A stretch of DNA of 64,000 nucleotides from Ambrosia x helenae (lineage: Eukaryota > Streptophyta > Magnoliopsida > Asterales > Asteraceae), in assembly GCA_030844895.1 (NCBI GenBank), contig CM061233.1:93643719-93707718 (forward strand), in the 5' to 3' direction. Position numbers and translations under genes: made by a program. The notes beneath the pieces were generated by a model. It was not told the origin of the DNA. It did not search any database and worked only from the letters and a program-made list of their open reading frames with translations. Below, one piece after another: positions 46,301-59,112 of the stretch (the first letter of the stretch is position 1; every line of letters begins with the position of its first letter).

Positions 46301-47373
46301 GAAGTTTGTGCCATGTAGTTAATGGTAGGTTTTGGTGATTCCATAACATTGGAAATGCAAGCAACATGTGGTGCAACAACTCCTGAACTTGAGTTACTAA
46401 CTGAAACTGGAGTGCCTCCAAAGTATAAGCTAGGATTCTGAGGAACCTGTGCTCTTCTAGCTTTTCTCTTCTCTTCCATTTCCTTGTTTTCCAGCTTCTG
46501 AATAAACTCTTGAATAGTCCAGTATTGGTATGCATCCTTTTCCCTAAGGACTTCCACATGCTGATCCCAGTAAGGTGGTAAAGCATCTGCAAACTTATCC
46601 ACCAAATTCTTCATAGGAATCTGTATACCATAACTTGACAATTCAGTTAGCAAATGACTATATCTAGGAGTTAATTCTTTTAAAGTTTCATTGCCAATAT
46701 AAGAAAAATTTTCAAACTCCTTTCTTAGTTCATCCATCCTTAAGCTCCTAGTCTTCTCATTCCCATCATGCCTCTTCTTAAGCATATCCCACAATTGCTT
46801 AGACGTAGTACAAGTCCCAAACTGATGCAACAGATCGTTTGTGATTGCTTGAGTCAATTGGGAAAAAGCTTTCTTTTCCACAGCAAACTTCTTTTTCTCT
46901 TCCTCAGACATGCTCTCCAATGGAACTAGTTCACCTGTATTCTCCAAGACTGGTGCTGTATAACCTTTAGCAATCATACTCCATGCCTCTGCTCCCTCCA
47001 CTCCCATGCCTTCCAAGTGAATCTTGAACTTGTTATGCCACTGATTGTATTCTTGTATCTCCATAAGCTTCGGTGGCCGATTCCCGCTACCTGAAGACAA
47101 ATCATTAATCAGTGTGGAAATAGCATTTGTAGTTTGAGTGTTTACCACCGCTGCTGCTACTCCCCAGTAGTCAGGTTGTGGTGCTGGAGGTGCTACGCTT
47201 TGAGGCATCGAGCTAGTCATCGCCATGTAGTTAATCGGTTGCGAAGACTGTGTGCTCGTCTTTTGTGCTGCCACCGTCCATGGGTCCATCACTTGCTGTT
47301 GTGGTTGAGTCGTTGCTGGTCTCGAAGTAGTCGGAAAATTCCACATGATCACGAACTTCGAAAAATTCAACAC
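43307..47373 (-). pseudogene. copia gag region with two zinc knuckles, broken
   Basis: The first open part (47373-45802; the start may be the internal MWNF at about 47346) holds the UBN2-type gag core (WHNKFKIHLEGMGVEGAEAW, LWDMLKKRHDGNEKTRSLRM) and a CFNCGGKGHFKRE knuckle. The codon expected to be its last Cys is TGA (45802-45804). The same frame continues through an Asn/Gln-rich stretch into a long acidic and coiled-coil region (to about 44210). Then comes a one-base frameshift near 44210, a second knuckle CFKCGERGHLLA with TAG (43886-43888) just before its Cys, and a basic tail ending at 43307. Gag packages the RNA; this copy cannot make it complete without readthrough. Confidence 0.85.
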
Positions 47374-47399
47374 TTAGAAAATTTTCCAAAAACTAATCC

Positions 47400-47720
47400 T
47401 AGGTTCGCCCAGTTATACTCTCACTTTCGTCCCTTCTGATGCAGGTTCGCCCAAACAGTATCACTCGAAGGTAAAAACTCACCAGAATGTAAAAACACAC
47501 TAACACAAATCCACGTTCGCCCAGAAAATTTCAGGTTCTACCGTTTCTATTCTACGTTCGCCCGCCCGATCAATCTGATGTGGAAAATGTGACCCGAAAG
47601 TGAAAACTTCAAATAAAAACTTTTCAGGTTCGCCCAAAAGTACCTAGGTTCCACCAGAAATGACTCAGGTTCGACCAAAACAGTCCAGGTTCGACCACTT
47701 AGGTTCCAGGTTTGCCCATT
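47400..47720. repeat. TTCGCCC motif cluster in the copia leader
   Basis: GGTTCGCCCA, GTTCGCCCG and GGTTCGACC words repeat about ten times between gag and the PBS, in the untranslated leader. Confidence 0.75.
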
Positions 47721-47993
47721 TCAGGTTTGAAAAACGGTTACACTTTGAAAAACGGTTATTTTGATCTCTGATTTTCAAAAGTTTGTGGATTTGAATGATC
47801 TTAATCAGGTTTTGATTCGGAATTGATTTGGAACAGCTTTAATTCTTGGAATTTGAATTTTAACCACAAAATCAACTTCAAATCAATCAAAAACACTCAA
47901 AAACCATTTTCATTCAAAAACAGATGTATTTTGATCAAAATTAGGTCCAAATCAGCTCTGAGTTTATCAAATTTGTTGTTGTATGATCCGTAT

Positions 47994-48006
47994 AGCTCTG
48001 ATACCA
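47994..48006 (-). other. copia primer-binding site (tRNA-iMet type)
   Basis: On minus, TGGTATCAGAGCT follows the LTR after three bases. Confidence 0.9.
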
Positions 48007-48009
48007 CTT

Positions 48010-48525
48010 TGTTAGCGAAAGATTTTGACTAAAACAGGATTAATTGATCATACAAGTTACAAAACCAGGTGCGGAAACCCTAGCTTTGAACAAACTGATA
48101 AAAACTCAAATCAAAACACAATCAATATCATTTTCAAAGGTTTTCATAGATTAACTTTTGCATAAACTTGATTACAATCACAATTCGGTTAATCTAGATC
48201 AATAACAGACACTTTCAATCTAACCTGGAACCTGACCTCAAAACACACACAACTAATAACTCTCTGTCTATTGCATAAACACAAAATCTATTTATAACAC
48301 CTGCACATTCGCCCAGTTGATGTGGTCGAATGTGGAATTCTTCCACATTCGCCCACTTTATGGTACGAACGTGTATCTTGATCAGGTTCCATTCTTCATT
48401 CGCCCACTTGCTTTCTACCTTCGCCCACATATATCTACATTCGCCCAGTCTGTTTCCACCTTCAATCCATCAGCAACCTTTAACGTATGTTAACATCCAA
48501 TCACTAGTCGCAAAACGCATCTACA
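48010..48525 (-). repeat. copia LTR, right copy (5-prime LTR of the element)
   Basis: 516 bp, begins TGTTAGCG on plus where the left LTR has TGTGAGCG. The rest appears the same by eye, including the 71-codon antisense chance ORF. TATA box at 48288-48296 on minus. Confidence 0.95.
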
Positions 48526-49790
48526 TATATACTCGTAAGAATGTAAGACAATATGACAATCTTGTACATGTTTAATAAGCCTTAAAACAATCATGGAAAT
48601 ATTGGAGGTGTTTTATAAGATACATAATCAAAAATGTCTTCAAGACATAAAGCCAAACAACTAATTGATCAGGTTTTTTAAGTTTAATTCTAGAATCCAA
48701 GAGATGCATCTTTTAAGTAATTCAAAGGTATGTTTAACAACACTTTCATTTTTTTAACCTAAATATAGTAGCACTTTTCTCACAAAATGGGTGGCATGCC
48801 CATATAATAAACCTAAATGAAGCAGAGGGCATGGTTTTAAAATAGCATGAGGCACACCAAGGCGTTTAGGCCCCAACATGAAGCCGCGACGCTTAAATAA
48901 GTAAAACTTTCATAATTTATTTATCAGTTTCGTTATTTTACATTGTAAACCTACTATACACATAAACTTTGACCAATTTTGACCCATAACTAAATGAGAT
49001 GCGCCTTTTTGCCCTTCATGCATTTTCCAAAGCGTTTCCCACCTTAGGCGCAAGCCAGAGGAATCAAGGATAAACATATAACTAAAGTTATATAGCTGTT
49101 GCCATGTTTAACAATTCATTCATATCAATATTTTGCGGATTTGCAACAAAAAAAAAAACAAACTTTGTTGAGCGAAAAAAGAAACAGTGAACCTCCTCGT
49201 TTCCATAAACTTGAGTACCCCATCTACATGCATAAGAACCGAGACCATATCTCATTCACAAAGTGCCTCGTTTGAACAATTGAATCGTGCCTTGTTGTGA
49301 TAACAATTGGCGGTTGCCTATTTGAAACTAAAACTTGAGCATTGATGATGAGTTAACAACAATAGGAAGAAGAAGCATACGGTTGAGCAAGCAAAGGGTA
49401 TTTTGGTAAGTAGATTAGAAAATGAGAGTTTACACCAAACATAAAATTACACTAATAACGTTCTAACCATCTTAATTTACACATAAGTGACTAATTTACC
49501 CCTATAAAATATGTTTTATTAACTTGTATATGTAGCAACAAACTTGTACATGTTTGATACCTAATTCAGGAAATTTAAAGTAAAATAGGTTTAGACAATA
49601 GCAAATGTTTAGGAGCTAGCACACGTAATTTTGCATAAAATAAAGTTCGAGTTCGAGTTAATAAAACCTAGACTTGTTTACACCCATACATCAATGTTAA
49701 CCATGTCATGAGGAAAACCAACAACACGAGAGTTTTAGAAAAGCATATTTTTAAATGTAATGAAATATGACAAGCTAGTATCACAAAGAA
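48526..49790. other. AT-rich intergenic DNA right of the copia element
   Basis: Begins with the TATAT target copy. Apart from a foldback-family fragment I see no gene or element. Confidence 0.5.
48833..49062. mobile_element. degenerate foldback-family copy
   Basis: Starts GGTTTTAAAATAGC and has CCAAGGCGTTTAGGCCCC and GACCAATTTTGACCCATAACT words shared with 50906-51110. The right end is decayed. Confidence 0.45.
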
Positions 49791-52129
49791 CTAAATCTCG
49801 AGAGATGATTTTAGCGCGTCCTTATGAACTTGTGCAACAGCGACAACCGCTTTAGAACATGCATCATTCCACTCTGGTATTTTACAAACCATAAACTCTT
49901 TCTACTTCGACACCGAATCAATCAATGCCAACAGCTCGTGTGCACACATCTCAACTTCTTCTTCGCATTGTTTCACTGTTTCCTGTAACTCCGCCTTTGA
50001 ACTCTTCACAAATACACATATGGTTAGGTACTTGTATAGGGATATAAACAATCAATAATAACAACGAATATATCATGTCCCAAAAAATGCACATATTTAT
50101 TTACATTTTATCTTGCATGGTTGGAAATATAGGGTAGAAAAAGCTTTTGTGTAAAAACTACAAATAATGGGGTTGATGAAAATATTTGATTTTAAGAAAC
50201 TCTATCAACACACAAAATAAAGAATTCGTAAAATAGAGATTTAGAACTTTTGTAAGAACTTCTGGAGAAAAAAAAGTTTTTTCTTGAAAAAGTCAATCAT
50301 AATTGAGTTTTTTTGAAAATACATGACAAAATAGAAATTTTAGGATTTTATCCGCAATCGATCACAAGCAGATAATAGAAGAGTTTGTTAAAAACATGCA
50401 AATCATTGTACACAATAAAAGATTAGATAATTGTTGAAACAATACAATACAATATTTGGTCATATTTGGCAAATTAATTATTTACAAACCAAATCATTCA
50501 TAGATAAAAGTGTTTTGCCCTCTACCCGTACCTAAAATATTACCTTTTTGACCTGTTATCCAATATTCCAACTTGACGGAAACACGCCCATTTTACTACC
50601 TCGACTTATTTTGCATGTGTCATTTGATCAACAACAATGATTAAATTTGCTTTAAAACTGAACTTATTGAAAATGTTACCTCAACAAATTCATGAGCTTC
50701 TTGTTCAACAAGTTCAACTTTGCGAGACTCGACTTCAAAGTTGTTAACTAACTGCCTAGCCTCCATTGCACACCTGGATGTGTGAACTTGTATTTCATTC
50801 TTTTACATAGAGCTTAACTGATTTTCCACCTAATCAAATAATCAGCATAGGCTGGGTCAAGCTATGTATTTACCAAAAAGCAGGATTCAAGATTTTAGTA
50901 GTAAGAACCTTGGTTTAAAAAAGTTCAAGGCCCTCCAAGGCGTTTTGGTCCCAAAATCCGAGGTGTACGTCTATGTACAGCTAAACAAGCCTATTTATCA
51001 AGCAAACCCTTCATACTTTCTATATCCTTTGGGTTGTTTCTACATATAAACCTCCTTTTGACCAAGTTTGACTCAGAACTACATGAGGTGCGCTTTTTTG
51101 AACCAAGGTTAGAACTTAGAACCAAGTAACAAATTCGTTGAGCTTGGTCAAGGTGCATTGCACTAACTAATAATTGCATAGCAAACCTTCTGTTTTATGC
51201 AAAAACTACATTTGGCACCTAGTAATTAAAAAGTATAAACTATGGAATTCCAGCATCAAATCTAAACAATGTTTTACTTCACATGTTGAGTTTTCAAACA
51301 TGAAAAAGAAATCCCTACTCATATCTGCCACATCAGTCCAAACAGTCAAAAATAAGATTAACATATTGATCTATATTTTTTGTAGCGGAACAATGACTGT
51401 TAAAAACTAAATTTAAGGACTATAATATAGTAGAAATTTTGTTATTGTTACTCTGTTAGTTTGAAAACGATTACATAGTCATGATCGGTGGTACTAATAT
51501 GAAGTGAATGTGTTAAGACTTAGTTTTATTAGTGGATCAGGCATGGCCCCTATATACAGAGAATAAACCAGATTATCAAAGAAGGGAGAAAATGAACTGA
51601 TTAGTAAGAAGAATATTAGTTTCTTGAGTTTCAAGAAAGGCAGCTAACAACCAACCTCATAAGAGATTACCAACTGAACCATTGTGTTTTGTTTCACTAC
51701 CAATTTAATTCAATAAATATTGAATGATCTTATGAGAATGATGTCGAAAACTTCTACAATATGCAATCGCTGACATACTATGAATAATACTAACAATAGA
51801 ACATTGTAATCCCACAATGCATTATGCCAGATAACCAACAATACATATGATGATTCTGCTTCAGTGGGTAGTTTTATCAAATTTACAACTAACATTGATG
51901 CTTATAATATCAATATTCACAAACATTGTCCTTCAAATAGTTAAAATGTAGTCATTTATTTGCGTCTAAAGCAGGGTAGAGAATATGAAAATAGAAGTAG
52001 TCAGGACTTGGGACTTACCTCCTCAATTCGTGATTGAAGTACACTAATACGATTCCTTTTTGCATTAATCTTTGCAACAATGTCATGAGATAGTTGCTGA
52101 AGTGACATCAGAGTTTCCAAATTTTCCAT
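49791..52129 (-). pseudogene. coiled-coil protein gene, decayed, family not recognised
   Basis: Three exons are visible on minus. The first is 52019-52129, starting MENLETLMSLQQLSHD with a canonical GTAAGT donor. A middle exon is 50680-50773 (EARQLVNNFEVESRKVELV). The last is 49791-50003 (KAELQETVKQCEEEVEMCAHE, ending KSSLEI). All are Glu/Lys/Leu-rich and coiled-coil-like. The last exon has TAG at 49912-49914 in mid-protein, and exons between the first and middle pieces may be missing (1.2 kb intron holding a foldback element). A host structural or kinetochore-like coiled-coil protein is possible, but I cannot name it. Confidence 0.45.
50906..51110. mobile_element. short foldback element in an intron of the coiled-coil gene
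   Basis: Inverted ends AACCTTGGTTTAAAAAAG and CTTTTTTGAACCAAGGTT, about 205 bp, non-coding. Same family as 5247-5657 and 48833-49062. Confidence 0.65.
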
Positions 52130-52759
52130 TGATCTAATAAAATAAAGAAAGCAACCCCAACTGATTTTCCAAGAGAAAACCATGTAACTTCTCTAACACC
52201 CCTAAACACTTGATCAAAGCCGCTTAATAAATAAGTGGATTACATAGTTTTGCTTTGTTCTACCATGACCACCTATTTTCACTTCTTTGTATCCTAAACC
52301 ACCTACTTTCTACAAAATATTCCAAACATAATAATCAGATTCCCATGTTAACATACATAATAATCAGATTTAAAATTAATATATTCATAATTTATGTATA
52401 GCGTAGTTATTTTTGTTATATCTAGTTGTTATTGTTACTTGTTAAGTGTACGATTTTCTATAATCTATATTATCTTATTAAGGAGGAGTGATGGTCATAA
52501 TAGTAATTTTCATTTCCGTACAACTTAAGAAGCAACATGTACAACATACTTAAGCAAAAAATTTAAGGGTATTATGGGCATAGTTGTGACAATTAAAACA
52601 CCTAGAAGGGTATGCTGGTAATTTTACCATTCTCATCTCACTCACAACTTAAAATTCTATTCCAATCCTACCCTCATGACCATAGCAATACATTATCCAT
52701 TAAGTGTAATAAGATGTAACCCACCTCATAAAATACAATTGAATGTTAACCTTCATAAA
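52130..52759. other. intergenic DNA
   Basis: AT-rich. Nothing recognised beyond the possible promoter of the coiled-coil gene near 52130-52250. Confidence 0.5.
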
Positions 52760-52870
52760 TTTTTTTTTTTTTTTTCGAACGATCAACAAATTCATTTCAC
52801 CAAAGCTAGCGGGATACTAGCGATACACCATACATAGTATACAATATACACCACATAGACATCAATTAAA

Positions 52871-55800
52871 TTACCATCCAATGTTTGAAAAACTAAATTT
52901 GCACCACGTAGACCAATCCAAATGATGTACGCCCGCCCTAGCCTTAACCCAAAAGAAGCTAAGGGATTTTATATCGGCCAGAAGCTTTTGAATAGAAACT
53001 TGCTTTTGATTAAATACCGCTTCGTTTCTATGATTCCAAATGCACCAAATCGTCGTCAAAACCACCGCGTAGAAAGCTTTCTTTTTTTTCATTGACCCAC
53101 CAATATGATTATGTAACTCTAGGAGATCCTTAAAATGGAAAATAATTGGATTACTTACTTTGCACCATTGCGCCACCAAATGCCAAACGGTTTGAGACAA
53201 GACGCAAGAGATAAACAAATGGTCCGTGGTTTCAGCAAAGTCACCACAGAAACAGCAAAATTCAGACCCAACAGGAACATGTCTTCGTCGTAAGGCAGCC
53301 TTTGTAGGTACACGATCTAATTCAGCGCGCCACGCAAGGATTATGGCCTTCTTGGGAACCCACGAGTTCGTCTTCACCACATAAGGGACCTGCGTAAACC
53401 TGAGCGAGTGCAAAACAGCCTTGAAGTCAGACACGGAATAGGCTTCACAGCCGCTGAGGGACCATTTCCACCTATCAGACTGATCTGACAGCACCGGAAC
53501 AGAAACGCTGCTGCAAAATAAGTGTAATTCGGCCAGTTCTGCAGCAGAAAAATAGTCACGCTTCCAGTCCCATCCCCAACCCAGCCCCGGCGATACCACC
53601 CTATCTGCAACATGAGCAAATTTATTTTTGTCTAGCGCGAACAAGTTGGGAAACGCAGCAGCCAACGGCAGATCTGCGGCCCAACTGTCCAGCCAGAAAT
53701 ATATGCCCGACCCATCCCCGACCACCCCATGAATCGCCCAACCCACATCCACCCCAAGCCCTTTAACCAATTGCATACAAGAGTGAATTTGTTTCCAGGG
53801 ACTGGGAACCGACACTTTTGACGGAATCGGATTCCAATCCCTAGACGAACTATGAATTGCCCAAACGGTCTTTCTCCAAAGTGCGTTAGTGTCGGTTTTA
53901 AACCGCCACCACCATTTAGCTAACATCGAAGAATTCGCATCTTGAAGAGAGCCGAAACCAAGACCACCAAGTTCAACCGGTGCACTAACCCTTTGCCATG
54001 CAACCCAATTCATCTTTGCCTTTTCTTCCGATCCACCCCAAAAAAAATATCCTTCTCAATCTATCCAATTCATCGATAACCTTACCGGGCGCTTTAAACA
54101 TCGAGAAATAATACGTAGGTAAGGCGTTAAGGACCGACTTTAAGAGTGTAACTCGTCCACCAAATGACAATGATTTAGCCTTCCAAAGTGACAACTTATT
54201 CTTAAACGTATCCACAACGGGCTTCCAATGCTTTGCAAGGTTCATGTTAGCCCCAACCGGAACACCAAGGTATATAAAGGGAAGGAACCCGCTTTGCATA
54301 GTAAAATGTTGGCCATATGGTTAATCTCAACTACATCCACCCCAAGGCCGAAAACGCAACATTTTGCAAGATTAGCCCTAAGGCCCGAAACAAGGTAGAA
54401 ACACCTAAGAATACGCTTCAAATTTTTTGCATTAGTATTAGACCATTCACCAAGGAAAATGACATCATCGGCATAGAGTAGGTGGGATAGTGTAAGTCCA
54501 CCCGGGCCACACATCAAACCTCTAAAGAGACCTACCTCGGTAGCCCTTTTCACAACACCCGTTAACGCCTCCATAGCAAAAAGAAACAAGAATGGAGATA
54601 TAGGGTCCCCTTGCCTAAGACCACGACTACATCCAAATTCATTGGTGGGGGATCCATTTACCAAGAACGAGGCTCTCGCGGATCTAACAATACTCATCGC
54701 CCACTTGCACCACCTAGATGGGAAGTTCATTTGTACCATGATAGATTCAAGGAAATCCCAGTTCAACGAGTCATACGCCTTTTCAATGTCTACTTTGAAA
54801 ATCATCCCTTGACGTTTCATCTTCTTCAACCACCCAATAACCTCATTTAACATGAGTGGCCCGTCAGTAATGTTTCTACCAACTAGGAAAGCCGATTGCT
54901 CAGGAGAAATCAACTTCCCAATAATCGGTTTGAGTCTATTCACTAGAACCTTGGAAATGACTTTGTTAACACAGCCAACCAAACTAATAGGCCTATAATC
55001 CTGAAAACCCACAGGATCATTCTTCTTTGGAATTAAAACAATGAAAGACGATGCACAACCCGGACCCAAATCAGCCCCATTAAAGAACTCATCAAACAAA
55101 CTTACAAAATCGCTTTGAAATCCACTCCAACACCTTTTAATGAATTTAAAGTTAAACCCATCTGGTCCCGGGGCTTTATCACCCGCACAATCCCATACCG
55201 CATCCTTGATTTCGCGCAAGGTAAAGGGCCGAACTAGTGAACTAGCGTCCAAATCCGAGACCTTCTGTAAATGAGGACAAACTAACATAGGCCTCGTCGG
55301 GTTGGACTCTCGTAGCTTTTCCTGAAAGAATGTATATGCACTATCTTTGATAAACGTGGGAGACGTCACCCAATCACCATCGACCAAAAGACCATGAATT
55401 CGCTTACAAGAAATGTTTGAATTAATGATCCCATGGAAGAATTTTGAATTTTCGTCACCATCGATGGCCCATTTGACCCTGGCCTTTTGTTTGAGGTCCA
55501 TATGCTTACGCCTATCAAACTCAAGAATAAAAGATCTAGCATCCAGGCGCACCTCAAGTTCACGCGACGATAAGTCTCTCTCGTCCGCCAAAGCATCAAG
55601 CCTTTCCGCCTCCTTACGTTTGGTCTCATACTCACCATTCGCTATTGTCCTTTCCACCCTAATCCAATCTTTGATCCGGTTTTTTAGGAATTTCAATTTG
55701 GTAATAATGGCAAGATCAGCAGGACCCGAAAACGAGAAACTCTCACAAAGACTTAGAACATACTCAATAAATCCCGGTATCTCCAGCCATGAGTTAAAGA

Positions 55801-56527
55801 AACGGAAAGGAATGTGACCAAAGTCAGATGGGGTCACCGACATAACTACATGACTATGATCCGAAGTGAATCTAGATAAAGCCGTAACCGAAGCTTCCCC
55901 CCATTTGGACATGAAATCGTTACAGACTAGGAATCTGTCTAGTTTGCTCAATTTTTCACCATTATCTGACATGTATGTGAATTTAAGTCCCCCCATATTA
56001 TACTCTTGTAACTCCGCCCTCCTAATGAAATCATTGAAAAAATCGGCATTCAAAGGCACAAATTCCGTATTCTTCCGTTCTTGTTGATATCTCACATCAT
56101 TAAAGTCCCCAAACAATACCCATAGCCCAACCATAGAATTCTTAACCCCAATCAACTCATTCCAAACCGTACGTCTAGCCACCGGGTCATTAGGCGCGTA
56201 TACATTCACCACGTTCAGAACATCACCAGAAGCTAACAAAATACCCGAAGTAATAAGAAAAAATCTATTCTTTACTACAGAAGTTACCTGAAAAACGGAT
56301 GGGTCCCATAAACTAATTAAGCCACCGGATCTGCCTTCAGCGTATACCTGCTCAAATTTGAATGCAGACCTGCCCCAAAGACTATTAAACTGAAAAAACG
56401 AACCTTCAACCAGTTTCGACTCCTGAATCCCAACAAACTGTGAACCATGACTTGTCTTTAAGCCTCTAATCCAGGATGTTTTTCTATCATCCCTTACCCC
56501 CCGTACGTTGATACTCAGAAAATTCAT
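52871..56527 (-). pseudogene. LINE ORF2: endonuclease, reverse transcriptase, zf-RVT; two frameshifts
   Basis: Starts MNFLSINVRGV at 56527; the ATG overlaps the ORF1 TGA. The endonuclease (about residues 1-230) has the QESK Glu, FGDFND, and SDHSHV motifs for target nicking. The RT (about 470-720) contains KAPGPDGFN, FKVDIEKAYDSL, RGLRQGDPISP and the catalytic YADDVIF. A one-base loss near 54282 (after KAGSFP) and a one-base gain in a T run near 54045 move the reading frame. The tail (54013-52871) carries the zf-RVT: CCFCGD, TTDHLFISC, then IWCIWNHRNEAVF. Total about 1220 codons, normal for L1-type ORF2. Confidence 0.9.
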
Positions 56528-58449
56528 TGGAAACCCGATACAACACCTTCGCCATTAACTACTTCCTGTACCTGATCTTCAAATCCTTCCAAATTAATCC
56601 CAACTACAAGACCTGCTTGAACGGTAAGGTGAACCTCCGATTGAACCTCCGCCGCCATAGAGTTAACCATATCCCCAACAGATGAAGCATTTGGAACCGG
56701 CACAGAATCGATCCCATGAACAGGTGTAGTGATATTGGTAGGAATATAAGTATTATCATTATTGTGAGTACTAGTAGGGTTTACAACATTGAAACGGCTA
56801 TTATTATTATTATCATTATGAAGAAAAGTACCCGCTTGACACCCATCAGCACCAGACACTGGTGCTTGAACCTGTGTGTTGTCAATTAGTGTCTCCCCCT
56901 CCGAGCAGGATCCTTTACGAGCAGGCCCATTAGTTTTCATTGCAGCTTGATTAATACGGTCCAATAAGGATTGAATAGGCCCATCTGCTGTTTGCTGGAC
57001 TATTTTATCACCTTGCACATCTTGGGCCGGGCTTTTGGAGTACCTAGGCCTTTTTCTGGATTTCTTCACATGCCCCAAAGAATCACTCTGGCCCACCGAA
57101 AAACCGTCGCACGTTTTGTTCAAATCCAATGATTGGTTATTAATTGCTGGCCCCACCTAAGTGTCCCTCCCATTTAAGATCCTTTGTTTTTCCCCACATG
57201 ACTTTTGGCATTCCCTATAATCTCCTCTATCCCCATGCACATGCATAGCAGCGTTCACCCCTTCGTCTACCCTTCGCTCCGGCGAAACTCTCACCGGAGA
57301 TACCGACATGTCATCCTCTTGACGGATTTCACCCTCTTCTGGTTCATCTTCTTTATCTACCGAATTTTCGGACCCGACTGGTGTGGCTTTATCACCGGAA
57401 TTCAAACCGTTCATCACCTCGTGAATCAACGGGTCTTCGACCTCAGTAACCCATGCCTGTATCGATACTCCATTCCACACGACTGTTATCTCCTCGTCAA
57501 TTCGTTTATTCATCTTAACACAAACCCATACCTTCCCGTCCACATTGTTGGATGATAGCCAAGAGAAGTTAGACTCCATAACTATCTTCCCAAACAGCCG
57601 GCCCACCTTGTTAAAGAAGTCAACTTCCCGGAGTTGTAGGGGCATCCCGGAAATTCTTAAACAAACAATCCGTTCAAATTCCTGATGACTTCCATTCCAA
57701 AGAACAGCTGAAGATAGGAAAGATCCCCATAACTCTTGTTTTCTGTTAATAAATTCTAAGGCAGTCCTCTTGTCTCTGAATGCCACCATCACTTTTAAAC
57801 CACCAATAAGACTAACCGGACTTTCATAATATCCACCAGCAACCAGCATGTTCTTAAGTTCTTTCATGGCTTTGAAATCGATGGCTTCACCGATAATGGA
57901 CCTCATAACACAATGTTCTGGATATAGCGCACCCCTTTCATCAATAATCAGGACCTTAGACGAAGACGATGGAGCGTCCGGGACACCAGTAGTTGCCTCC
58001 TTAAAGGAGCAACCAGCCCCTTTTGGAACCGGAACATACTCCCTAGTCACGTTCACCCATGCTCCCTGATAAGCTTTCTGTTGAACCGGAGGAGGCACAG
58101 GATGTGCCAACCTCCGGTGATCTTTCCCGAACTTCGCCACCGTTACACCCACTTTCGCGTCGAATATCTTAACAGTGTTCATGTTCTTCAAAACCTCATC
58201 AATATTCTTGACCCCCAGATATCTAATAAAACCAAACCAGTTACCTCGTGAATCCGTCTTCCTTGCAACATACGCATCCTTAACAATCCCGTGTGGTTGG
58301 AACGCTTTCCATAGTAAAGACTCGGTCACCCCCCTAGGCAGATTAGAGATGAAGAAGGTTGTTATTGGCCTTGGATCGGTTTGCCCACGGTTGAACTTGG
58401 ATCGCCGGTTATCGGCGTCTCTTCGGCTTCTCATATTTCTCTCGCTCAC
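56524..58449 (-). pseudogene. LINE ORF1 with RRM domain, one in-frame stop
   Basis: Starts MSERNMRSRRDADN. An RRM lies at about residues 28-108, with RNP2-like FFISNL and RNP1-like NWFGFIRY; it should bind element RNA and assist target-primed reverse transcription. A DUF4283-like second half follows (LSWLSSNNVDGKVWVCVKM), then acidic and low-complexity sequence. TAG at 57157-57159 interrupts it, but the same frame stays open for 210 more codons to the stop at 56524, so the stop is probably a mutation (CAG to TAG). The final TGA overlaps the ORF2 ATG as ATGA. Confidence 0.85.
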
Positions 58450-59112
58450 TCTCTCTTTTCTCTTTACTTTTTAATATCTTTTTCATAAAATTTTAATTGT
58501 CTGAAATGGATCGTCACTATGAAACCGTTGTTTATCTTTACATTTAACTCACTTCTTTCATTTCTTGAAACCGACCCTTAATCATGAACTTGAAGGTCAA
58601 ATTCCATTTCATAAGAGAGCACTAGGAGAGAGAAACACTCTCTTCTCGAATTCCTTCACCATCAACATAGGCATCAGAGCCGGCGGCGACCTAAGGTTTC
58701 CTCAAGACGACAATCGGGCCTACCATTCTAACCCGACGACATTGCGCAACCTAGGATGGGGTGGTGCTTTGACAACCAACAACCAGTGCCGATTGAAAAC
58801 ACACATGGCCAAGGTTAGTTGGTGGTGACGATCACGGTTGTTGAAACCACATGCTCTAATAGTCTAATTGTACTTAAATATGCAGGTTTAGGCTATTGTG
58901 TTTTGATTTCATGATGGTGCAGGTTTAGGTTACAATCTCTGGTTATGGAAATGCAAATGAGAATCAACACCAGCCAAGTCTATTTTAGTCTTGGAGTTGC
59001 CATTTGTAGATGATGACCATACACCAGGTTGTTCTCCCATAACTAAGTTGAATCAATCATTTCTTTTTCTTTTTTATTTCCATATTATTTTTATAAGCAT
59101 CTTATCTATATA

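Larger units (their letters stand above)
33324..48525 (-). mobile_element. 15.2-kb Ty1/copia element with an additional ORF (Sirevirus-like layout)
   Basis: Two 516-bp LTRs with one noted difference (fourth base G or T), flanked by the 5-bp target copy TATAT (33319-33323 and 48526-48530). Reading leftwards: LTR, iMet-type PBS, leader, gag with two zinc knuckles, protease, integrase, RT, RNase H, a 2.4-kb non-coding stretch, a long extra ORF, polypurine tract, LTR. Integrase before RT marks it as copia. At 15.2 kb it is long for this superfamily, mostly because of the extra ORF and spacer; an ORF after pol is typical of Sirevirus relatives, but clade placement is inference. Gag, pol and the extra ORF each contain stops or frameshifts, so this copy is not autonomous despite its youth. 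Confidence 0.93.
52760..58478 (-). mobile_element. full-length L1-type LINE
   Basis: Minus orientation: ORF1 (RRM), ORF2 (endonuclease, RT, zinc finger), a 3-prime UTR of about 95 bp and an A tail of 16 bases (52760-52775). A possible imperfect target duplication is TTCATAAAT left of the tail and TTCATAAAAT near 58480, so the 5-prime end is placed tentatively there. RRM-type ORF1 is known from some plant L1 families (for example BNR LINEs of beet). One in-frame stop and two single-base frameshifts make it probably immobile, but domains are otherwise well kept, so it is fairly young. Confidence 0.88.
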
